The notes under the pieces: model-generated
Seen by the model: only the letters and a program-made list of their open reading frames with translations
Told to the model about the DNA's origin: nothing
The model's database searches: none
Part shown: positions 57,758 through 64,000 of the stretch, in pieces
Layout: each line of letters begins with the position of its first letter
Numbering within the stretch: the stretch's first letter is position 1
Program-made: the position numbers and the translations under genes
Assembly (NCBI GenBank): GCA_021794655.1
Contig: JAJYQJ010000112.1
Location: forward strand, 1-64,000
From: Actinomycetes bacterium
Lineage (GTDB): Bacteria; Actinomycetota; Acidimicrobiia; Acidimicrobiales; RAAP-2
Reading direction: 5' to 3'
Length of the DNA stretch: 64,000 bases

Positions 57758-60610
57758 ATGGTGCCTACCGATCTGGAGGGCCGGGGCCAGGCGGTGTCTG
57801 CATGGATGAGTTGGGCGAGGGCGACGCTTGGTTGTGATGAGGGTAGCGCCCACTACGTAGCAGACGTTGCGGTTCAAAGCCTGGAACGGGGAGCGTCTCC
57901 ACACCTTGCAGCTGCGAACGCGTATCGATCGCTTGGGGTACGGCTCCCTCCGTTCGTTGAGATTGCGCTGGCTAACGAAGAGTGGCGTTTGAACGCTCTG
58001 GTCGTGGAGCTGGATCGTATCGGGTCGACGAGATCCTTTGCCGATGACGTAGAGAGCCTGCGAGACGCGTTGGTGAGGCAGCTGGCAGAGGTAGTCGAAG
58101 TCCGGCGAGGAGTTGGCGTTGTCTCGGGCGCGGCCGGAGTTGGTGGTGGACTTACGGCGACACAGTCGCAGCCGTATCTATCGACGCGTCTCGAAACGCC
58201 CGCGGGGAGTACTGGGCAAGGCGCTCGGATACTTGGAGTATCGGGTGCGTTCTTGCTCGTACTTTCAACGTTGCTGTTCGTAGCGTTTGGCGCGAGGAGA
58301 AGTAGCCCAACTCGACTCACGGCGGTCGTCGTGCTCGAGGTCGTGATGGTGCTAGTTGGGCTAGTGCTTAGAAGAAGTGAGAGGACTAAGGTCGCATCTT
58401 CGGTCTATTTCGTCGTTGCGTCACTGATCTTGCCGGTCTTGCTTGCGACGTTGACCCTGTCGGCGAACGCGGAGCGCTTAGGAGTTTCTCCGGCCGGCGC
58501 GCTTGGAGTAGTCGCACTGTTGTGTGCGTCGCTGTATGGGTGGCTCGCGTGGAAACTCGAGAGTGAGGGCTACGGCTTGCTCGCGTCGGTCGCACTTGGT
58601 GTCGGGTGGGTAAGTGCGGCGCTGGCCGTTGTCGGGGGCCGCTACGCCTCGATTCCTGTAGCGGTCCTACCGGGGGTCTATCTGTGGTTCGATATCTTGG
58701 CGACGGGCGACGGTGTTCACGGTGAGGGCGTGACGAGGAAGTCGTCGCCTTACCGACGATGGACGACCGTGTTCACGGTGGCGAGTTCGGTTTTCGCACT
58801 CGAATGGGCGGGCGCGAGTTCACGTCTGAGCGCCGTATGCGGGCGGGACGGGGCGACGTTGTCACACTGCTTACAAACGACGCTCGCGCCGGAGAGGTTC
58901 GTGCTTCCCGCTTCTCTCGGAGTGCTCGCGGTTGTGTTGGGAACGACGGGGCTGAGGCGTGGTGGCTGGATTTGGTCCCGCGTGTCGGTTGTGGTAGCTG
59001 CGTTGGCTGTCTTGGCGGCGAACTGGGCTCTTTCGTGGGGGGCTTTGGGGAGTGTGCTGGAGCTTCTCGTAGTGGCATGGGCGTTGGTACTGTGGTCACG
59101 AGAGCGGGGCTCGATGGCGAGCTTTGTGAGGGGGTTAGCGACGGTTGGGGCGGCGTCGATAGCTCTCGTTCTCCCGGCGCTCGCCGAAGAGCCGAAGTGG
59201 TTGACGGTGCTGGTGCTGCTGGCTGCTGCTGGCGTCCCCGTTGTCGCTGCGGTTGATTCGAGACGTGACGAATGGCTGTTCGTATCGATTGTCTTGGCGA
59301 CGGGGGCACTGTTTTTCGCTATCTGGGAGGTCGTCTCGGCGACGGGAGCAGCGAGTTCTACGACGCCGTCTGCGATCGCGGTTGGTGTGATGTTGGCCCC
59401 GATACCGGTAGCCGTCGCGGTGGCGGGTACCTTGTTTGCGAGGCGGCACGGATCCAGGTGGTCTGTGCCGATTTACGTTATGGCGGCGTTGGTCGCCGCG
59501 GTCAGCGTTCTCCTTATCGTCGCGGAACGGCCGATGATCGCAGGAGATGTAACGATTCTCTACTGGGTCGTCGTCGAGTTCGTCGGTGTTGAGAGCTCTT
59601 GGGGTCCCCTGGCGGTTGTCGGTGGCGTAGTGGGTGCTGTCGGCTCAGTCCTGATCGCTTCTGGAATGAGGGTCCAAACGGGTTATCTTCCCCTCGCGGC
59701 GGTAGCTGCGTTCGTCGTCGTCTACGGACTCGGGGCGATCTTATCGACATCGGAGAGAAGCGCGACAGACGAGGGCGTCGTGGACTCGGGAGCGTCTTTA
59801 AGGAGCGGTGTTAGAAGAGCGAGGATGCCCGGGTCGTGGCATCGTCAAACTGGGCTAGTCGGGATCGCCGCCCTCGTGCCGTGGATGTGGGCGGACCTAT
59901 CGCTTGAACGGTCGGTAAGTTCGGGAGTGTACGCGTACCTAGTAGCGGTGTGCGTGTTGAGCGCGTTGCTCGCTGCGGAACAAAGAGCGTTCGAAGGAGA
60001 CCGGTGTTTTGGCGCACTGAGTGTCGTTGCGGCGTCGTTACTCGGCCCAGGGATCGCTCGATGGCTGGGTGCTGAGAATCCGCAGTGGTACGTAGCGATG
60101 CCGGCGATCGCGTTGATCGCGTTGGGCCAAACGATGGATCGCTCGCGAGACGATCGGAAGGCGTCGGTCGCTAGAGGTGAAGGCCTGAGCAAGTCCGAAG
60201 ACGGCGATGCCTCGTTGGTCGTTCCAGATACGACCCGGGCGGCGCGCACGTTGTCTCCGGTGTTCAGCGTCGTTGGGTTCACGATCATCCTTACAACCAC
60301 GTTCGTTCAGGTGCTTGTCGGCGGCAGGGAGTACGACGGACGTATAGCGCTACTCTTTATCGAAGGTGCGGTCGCTCTATTGATCGGGGTTGGATTGCAG
60401 CGCCGTATCCCCGTGATAGCTGGGGCGTTCGCGATTGGAGCGGCGAGCATGGTTGCAATTGCTCACAGTTCTGCGGCAGTTCTTGTCTACGGAGTGGCCG
60501 CGGTTGTTGCGATTCTCCTCATCGCGGCGGCAACCGTCCTCTCGGTGTTGAATCAGCCCGACTCACGTGCCCGCCGGGCAGCCAGTCTCTGGCGTACCTG
60601 GAGATACTGA
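57758..60610 (+). CDS. Large polytopic membrane protein of unknown function, 950 residues
   Basis: I do not recognise this family with certainty; it is reminiscent of DUF2157/DUF2339-type proteins. A soluble N-terminal domain of about 150 residues (SAHYVADVAVQSLERGASPH, PPFVEIALANEEWRLNALVV) precedes some 24 hydrophobic helices filling residues 165-930. No catalytic motif stands out; a cytoplasmic loop lies at 805-835. It follows rsmA where ispE is usually found, so it is either an insertion or a lineage-specific gene. Start ATG at 57758. Confidence 0.75.
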   Translation: MVPTDLEGRGQAVSAWMSWARATLGCDEGSAHYVADVAVQSLERGASPHLAAANAYRSLGVRLPPFVEIALANEEWRLNALVVELDRIGSTRSFADDVESLRDALVRQLAEVVEVRRGVGVVSGAAGVGGGLTATQSQPYLSTRLETPAGSTGQGARILGVSGAFLLVLSTLLFVAFGARRSSPTRLTAVVVLEVVMVLVGLVLRRSERTKVASSVYFVVASLILPVLLATLTLSANAERLGVSPAGALGVVALLCASLYGWLAWKLESEGYGLLASVALGVGWVSAALAVVGGRYASIPVAVLPGVYLWFDILATGDGVHGEGVTRKSSPYRRWTTVFTVASSVFALEWAGASSRLSAVCGRDGATLSHCLQTTLAPERFVLPASLGVLAVVLGTTGLRRGGWIWSRVSVVVAALAVLAANWALSWGALGSVLELLVVAWALVLWSRERGSMASFVRGLATVGAASIALVLPALAEEPKWLTVLVLLAAAGVPVVAAVDSRRDEWLFVSIVLATGALFFAIWEVVSATGAASSTTPSAIAVGVMLAPIPVAVAVAGTLFARRHGSRWSVPIYVMAALVAAVSVLLIVAERPMIAGDVTILYWVVVEFVGVESSWGPLAVVGGVVGAVGSVLIASGMRVQTGYLPLAAVAAFVVVYGLGAILSTSERSATDEGVVDSGASLRSGVRRARMPGSWHRQTGLVGIAALVPWMWADLSLERSVSSGVYAYLVAVCVLSALLAAEQRAFEGDRCFGALSVVAASLLGPGIARWLGAENPQWYVAMPAIALIALGQTMDRSRDDRKASVARGEGLSKSEDGDASLVVPDTTRAARTLSPVFSVVGFTIILTTTFVQVLVGGREYDGRIALLFIEGAVALLIGVGLQRRIPVIAGAFAIGAASMVAIAHSSAAVLVYGVAAVVAILLIAAATVLSVLNQPDSRARRAASLWRTWRY

Positions 60611-60633
60611 ACGGGTCGATTGCAGACGTCGAG

Positions 60634-61260
60634 TCAAAGACCACATGCGTATCGACTGCTCCACGGGGCCCAGCCGTACTCGTTGTAGAGCCTGAGTGCG
60701 AGCGCGTCTTGTAGCGCGGGTGCTGCTTGGTACGGCCAGCCGTTGAAGCCGTAAGCCCTCCATGTGCTGAGTTCAATTCCGTACGCTCCAGAAGGCGCAG
60801 AGGGGTCGTTGTAGCGGTTACCGGATTCATGCACACGAATGCACTGCCAGTCGGCGGTATTGGTGCTATTGGAGTCGTTTAGGACTATCGGCGTCGGCGG
60901 AGACTGCAAAGCGACCGGTACGAGTTTAACCTCAGGGGGCATCGGCCGCATCCATTCCGTGACGTAAACGGGGACGTTTCCTTGGTTTGTCGCGAGAGTC
61001 GATGAGGTCCGCGTCTTGACGTGTCGGGTCGAGTTCAGTGACGTCTTTGTCCCGAGATGTACGGGAGTGCGATAGACGACGAGACCGTTTGGTCTGATCC
61101 CCAAATGAGTTGCGATGTGTGAACTATCGAAGCCGTAAGTCGTTGCCTGATCCAACGGTGAACTGTGTGTTCGCGTTGGAGATGCGATAGTGCTCAACAG
61201 TGATACAAATGCCAAAATGACAGCAGCCGTTGCCGCCGTGAGTGCAATGCGGGTCCGCAC
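60634..61260 (-). CDS. Secreted Rpf-like (transglycosylase-like) cell-wall protein
   Basis: A 208-residue protein with an N-terminal signal/anchor (about 5-28), a linker and a C-terminal Rpf/lysozyme-like domain (about 135-208). WQCIRVHESGNRYNDPS contains the catalytic glutamate, followed by SGAYGIELSTWRAYG and YNEYGWAPWSSRYACGL, whose cysteine pairs with that in WQC. It cleaves peptidoglycan and may promote resuscitation. The GTG at 61260 has GGGAGG 4 bases before it. Convergent with the 950-residue protein. Confidence 0.87.
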   Translation of the reverse strand: MRTRIALTAATAAVILAFVSLLSTIASPTRTHSSPLDQATTYGFDSSHIATHLGIRPNGLVVYRTPVHLGTKTSLNSTRHVKTRTSSTLATNQGNVPVYVTEWMRPMPPEVKLVPVALQSPPTPIVLNDSNSTNTADWQCIRVHESGNRYNDPSAPSGAYGIELSTWRAYGFNGWPYQAAPALQDALALRLYNEYGWAPWSSRYACGL

Positions 61261-61264
61261 AGCA

Positions 61265-61411
61265 CCTCCCTTCGTCGGGCGCTCGTTGCGCCGTACTCTG
61301 ATCGGTGTTAGCGGGCTCCGGCCATTGCATTCGCGCCCCGGACGGTGTGCGGAAAGGCGTCATCCGTCCTGGCTTTGCGCCGTAGGGTGTGCGGCCGGTT
61401 CATATTTGCCC
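61265..61411 (-). promoter_or_regulatory. Structured 5' leader of the Rpf-like gene
   Basis: Read on the minus strand, GGGCAAA (61405-61411) is followed by CCGGCC (61393-61398), GCGCAAAGCC (61371-61380), a GGATGA-containing hairpin closed by GGACGG/CCGTCC (61364-61369 and 61340-61345), and GGCCGG (61318-61323) which pairs with the CCGGCC. The ribosome site GGGAGG ends it. GGGCAAA plus GCGCAAAGCC echoes the c-di-GMP-I (GEMM) riboswitch core, but its third conserved element is not found. Confidence 0.4.
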
Positions 61412-61558
61412 TAAAGCTCTTGGCTCGTGCCGGCTTCCTCCTTACGGCTCAGTGAGTCCCGTCGTGTGTCGCTTTCGATCAGGACTCCTGGGCGCGCGTC
61501 TAGCTAATTTGGTGTCTGCTTTGCACATGGAACGTGACCGAACGATCTGAACCCTTTT

Positions 61559-61661
61559 GGTTCCATCCGCTCATCTAAACCCTCTGGCGCTCCGGGCAAA
61601 CCTGCCGGAGGCCTGGATGGTTCATGTGCGTACCTGGTTCCACCAGAGTAGCGGTACCGCT
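61559..61661. other. Hairpin-rich intergenic segment
   Basis: CTCCGG/CCGGAG (61590-61610) is nested in CCATCC/GGATGG (61563-61620), CTCTGG (61582-61587) can pair with CCAGAG (61643-61648), and AGCGGTACCGCT (61650-61661) is self-complementary. It lies between the Rpf-like gene and the desaturase gene. No coding sequence or known RNA is recognised. The desaturase promoter is probably in the AT-rich stretch around 61760-61780. Confidence 0.35.
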
Positions 61662-61806
61662 CCTTGAGTGGGTGGATCCCCCGTGACCAGGTAGTTTTCG
61701 AGGTATTTAGGTTAGAGCGGCAGAACTCATGGGGCAACCTCTGGTATTACACATAGAGAAATAATCCAGGTCCTAATGTAATATGATCTGGAAAGTGGAG
61801 ACGACG

Positions 61807-62748
61807 ATGACCCCGCGACCAGCGCTCCTTCCTGACGTGTTGCCAACGGATCGCCTGACCAAGTCCGGCAGGCCAGTTCCCGAGGTGCGCGCGTCGCTTC
61901 GCAAGATTCCAAGCGTCAAGAACGTAGGAACGGTTGCGGGTGCTTATCTCCAGTCGTTCGGAGTCATTGCTATCGCGCTATGGATCGACCGATGGTGGGC
62001 TTACGTAGTTGCCTTCCTCTTGATGGGAAGGGCGTTCGCGCTGTACAACATACTGGCTCACGAGGCCGCCCATCGGCTCCTATTTCGCAGTCGAGCCATC
62101 AACGACTTTGTTGGGAGGTGGCTGCTGGCGTACCCAGCGTTCAACCCGTTCGAGATATACCGACGGTTGCACATGTCCCACCACCGAGACGAGCTCGGTC
62201 CCAACGAACCAGACGCTGCGCTCTACGCGGGGTATCCTATTACACGAGCGTCGTTGTGCAGAAAGCTCCTTCGCGACGCGCTGTTCGTCTCCGGTTGGAA
62301 GAACATAAAGCCGTTGCTCTTAGCGCTCACGAAAGCGACGAGTCGGACAACTGCGTCGCGAATCGTCTTAGTCCAACTTGGGATCTGGATCTTGTTCGCT
62401 GCAGTTGGTTACTGGTGGGTCTACCCGCTGCTTTGGCTCGCGCCGTCGATGACGGTGTGGAGAGTCTTGAATCGCCTGCGCGCAATTGCAGAACATGGCG
62501 GGATGACGCGCTCTGATGACCGGAGGCTAACCACCCATATGGTGCGCCAACGTCGGTTAGCTAGATTCTGGGTGGTTCCATACAACGCGGGTTGGCACTT
62601 GGCTCACCATGTCGACATGGGGATACCGTGGCGAAACCTGCCCAAGTTACACGAGGAGCTCGTCGCGTCCGGTTGGGTCACCGACGAGTTGGAGTATCCA
62701 CGATATCTTGCGCTTTGGAGCGCGTTGGCGTCTCGCGGGGAGCACTGA
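61807..62748 (+). CDS. Membrane fatty acid desaturase
   Basis: A 313-residue di-iron membrane enzyme. The three histidine boxes are NILAHEAAHRLL, HMSHHRDELGP and GWHLAHHVDMG, with helices around 50-85 and 185-230. It would introduce a double bond or hydroxyl into a lipid acyl chain or carotenoid end group. The ATG at 61807 has GGAG 6 bases upstream; an earlier in-frame ATG (61783) is weaker. Its 3' end overlaps the PaaX-type gene by 71 bases on the opposite strand. Confidence 0.9.
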   Translation: MTPRPALLPDVLPTDRLTKSGRPVPEVRASLRKIPSVKNVGTVAGAYLQSFGVIAIALWIDRWWAYVVAFLLMGRAFALYNILAHEAAHRLLFRSRAINDFVGRWLLAYPAFNPFEIYRRLHMSHHRDELGPNEPDAALYAGYPITRASLCRKLLRDALFVSGWKNIKPLLLALTKATSRTTASRIVLVQLGIWILFAAVGYWWVYPLLWLAPSMTVWRVLNRLRAIAEHGGMTRSDDRRLTTHMVRQRRLARFWVVPYNAGWHLAHHVDMGIPWRNLPKLHEELVASGWVTDELEYPRYLALWSALASRGEH

Positions 62749-63535
62749 GGAGGTCTCGAAGTTCTGAGTCGAACTTGTTGTAGGACTCACGCAGGTTGTC
62801 GCCGGGCCAGTCGCTCGGCAAGAGCTCATCGGGAAGGAGTGGGTCAGTGCGGAGGTGGCGGACGACGGCCGCAGATATAATGAACCGTTCGGCGGGGCTG
62901 CACGAGCCGTCCATCGCTCTTAGGAGTCGGCGAGCCCGCCTTGCCCAGTTGTCGAGTTCCCAAAGCGAAGCTACGAGCGAGGGTCCGTCAGGGACCGACG
63001 AAGCTGTCATTACTCGCACTCTTGTCGACTCCATTGAAGTTGTGTCGCGAGGTAGGTTGGCCGGCCGCATCCACACACCCTCTCGTAGCTCTGCGAGCTT
63101 GAGGCGTTCCATCTCCCCTGCGAGGTGACTCCGATCGGCCCTTGTGGTGTCTTTAGACACCACGATCGCCAACTCCCAAGATCCGTCCCACTGCTTCTGT
63201 GGTGCGAGGCGAGCTTCGTCGAAAGACCGTTGCCGTTCGACGAGCCGGCGGTTCAGTTCGTAGCGCCCGTCGAGGTGGTTCAAGTCGCCGTCCGCGCTCA
63301 TTCGCGAGAGGGCTACCCGGACTGTCCCCTCCGCGATCTCAAAGAGTTGGCCGACTCTTACGAGAGTGTGAGCCGCAAGTTTTGGAGGATGGGTTCCAAG
63401 GAGTGTCGATAGGATGACCGATCGCGCGGTGAGCGGCGGGAGGTTCACTGACTCCACATCTGCAATGTCACCTTTCTCATCTTGGACCCGATCGGGGTCG
63501 GTGCGTGGGGGTGAGCTCACCGCCCGGTTGGACAC
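62678..63535 (-). CDS. PaaX-family transcriptional regulator
   Basis: A 285-residue regulator. The N-terminal winged helix (about 35-95) includes [34 protein letters not shown] and a wing [14 protein letters not shown]; the middle SWELAIVVS and the C-terminal all-helical region are PaaX-like. PaaX proteins bind acyl-CoA effectors such as phenylacetyl-CoA. No paa genes are present, so its target may be the convergent desaturase or lipid genes. Start GTG at 63535, overlapping msrA. Confidence 0.85.
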   Translation of the reverse strand: MSNRAVSSPPRTDPDRVQDEKGDIADVESVNLPPLTARSVILSTLLGTHPPKLAAHTLVRVGQLFEIAEGTVRVALSRMSADGDLNHLDGRYELNRRLVERQRSFDEARLAPQKQWDGSWELAIVVSKDTTRADRSHLAGEMERLKLAELREGVWMRPANLPRDTTSMESTRVRVMTASSVPDGPSLVASLWELDNWARRARRLLRAMDGSCSPAERFIISAAVVRHLRTDPLLPDELLPSDWPGDNLRESYNKFDSELRDLLSAPRETPTRSKAQDIVDTPTRR

Positions 63536-64000
63536 GGTACGCCGGTTCCACCAACGCCACAGTATCCAGACGGGTTGGCAGCTAGATACTGTTGATGGTA
63601 GGGCTCCGCGTAGTAGAAGTCGCTATCTTGGATCAGCTCAGTAGTGATCTTCTTGTAACCGGCATCCGTTAGGGCGTCTTGGTATCGGTCGAGCACTTCG
63701 GAAGCAGTTGTCAACTGACCTTGCGTCTCAGAAATAATGGCAGAGCGATACTGCGTTCCTACGTCGTTGCCCTGTCGCATTCCCTGGGTGGGATCGTGAT
63801 TTTCGAAAAACGTCACGAGCAGTGACTCGTAGCTGACGATGCTTGGATCAAAGATAACGAGGACCGCTTCTGCGTGCCCGGTATCTCCAGAACAGACTCG
63901 TTCATAGGTGGGGTCCGTTACGTTGCCACCAGCGTATCCCACCGCGGTCGTGAATACCCCTGGTATCTCCCAGAACGCACGTTCTGCACCCCAAAAGCAT
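63517..64000 (-). CDS. msrA: Peptide methionine sulfoxide reductase MsrA, start-truncated
   Basis: About 160 codons are inside the window; the first residues lie beyond the right edge. The first complete codons are the catalytic CFWGAERAF, followed by [20 protein letters not shown] and [18 protein letters not shown], the usual C-terminal resolving-cysteine region. It reduces methionine-S-sulfoxide in oxidised proteins. Its 3' end overlaps the PaaX-type gene by 19 bases on the same strand, suggesting an operon. Confidence 0.95.
   Translation of the reverse strand, partial: CFWGAERAFWEIPGVFTTAVGYAGGNVTDPTYERVCSGDTGHAEAVLVIFDPSIVSYESLLVTFFENHDPTQGMRQGNDVGTQYRSAIISETQGQLTTASEVLDRYQDALTDAGYKKITTELIQDSDFYYAEPYHQQYLAANPSGYCGVGGTGVPCPTGR

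Noticed and set aside
61650-61661. GCGGTACCGC resembling a T-box antiterminator core
   Set aside because: No stem I, specifier loop or amino-acid gene accompanies it on either strand.
61504-61737. 77-codon minus-strand frame upstream of the Rpf-like gene
   Set aside because: No ribosome site and low-complexity composition; it coincides with the hairpin-rich segment.

Overview
The window looks like a chromosomal piece of a GC-rich actinobacterium, most likely from a deep branch such as Acidimicrobiia (inference; no 16S is present). Pointers are frequent GTG/TTG starts and ATGA/GTGA gene overlaps, an F420-type luciferase-like oxidoreductase, a resuscitation-promoting-factor domain, a tiny bL37-type ribosomal protein, and the rsmI-metG-tatD-(cell-wall protein)-rsmA order. 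Several promoters seem to place the start codon at the predicted transcription start (leaderless transcripts).

Region 1 (1-9089) reads as an acquired, visibly more GC-rich arsenic island. Leftward it carries arsD-arsA-CBS protein-arsB-DUF2180-FAD oxidoreductase, mostly overlapping by a few bases. arsR is divergent across a shared operator. Next come an orphan PhoB-type DNA-binding domain overlapping a Pho84-like phosphate/arsenate-type transporter, then a complete insertion sequence (7062-9089) sitting in the T tail of a terminator. Region 2 (9090-11270) holds a decayed reading frame, a MazEF-like toxin-antitoxin pair, a perfect 18-bp orphan palindrome and a beta-carbonic anhydrase.

Region 3 (11337-30384) is housekeeping and lipid metabolism: an SDR39U1-type epimerase, DUF2237, a CruF-like carotenoid protein, S-adenosylhomocysteinase, a hotdog thioesterase, an LLM oxidoreductase-thiolase pair, FabH behind four TAATTGC repeats, a nucleotidyltransferase, a CDF metal exporter, a membrane-anchored GH43-like protein, an alkyl-DHAP-synthase-like flavoprotein, a CYTH-CHAD protein divergent from a Nudix hydrolase, an unknown protein, and YeiH divergent from its likely LysR regulator.

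Region 4 (30385-43392) has an AhpD-like protein behind short tandem repeats and an inverted-repeat-rich segment, a YihY protein, a cytochrome P450 divergent from an FAH-family hydrolase, a VOC protein, a NifU-like protein, a MarR-MFS efflux operon with a clear operator, and a tight glycosyltransferase-methyltransferase-toroid-protein-esterase lipoprotein cluster.

Region 5 (43422-64000) has a methyltransferase/GDT1 pair, aminopeptidase N divergent from adenosine kinase, YchF, a SCO1 lipoprotein, a glycerophosphodiesterase, the 27-residue bL37-like gene with a nine-unit 10-bp phased array upstream of its promoter, DUF192-rsmI-metG-tatD-RlpA-like-rsmA, a 950-residue membrane protein of unknown function, an Rpf-type cell-wall lysozyme with a structured leader, a fatty acid desaturase, a PaaX-type regulator and the start-truncated msrA. 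A recurring oddity is short tandem repeats (periods 7 to 18 bp) in the intergenic gaps, two of which run into ribosome binding sites.
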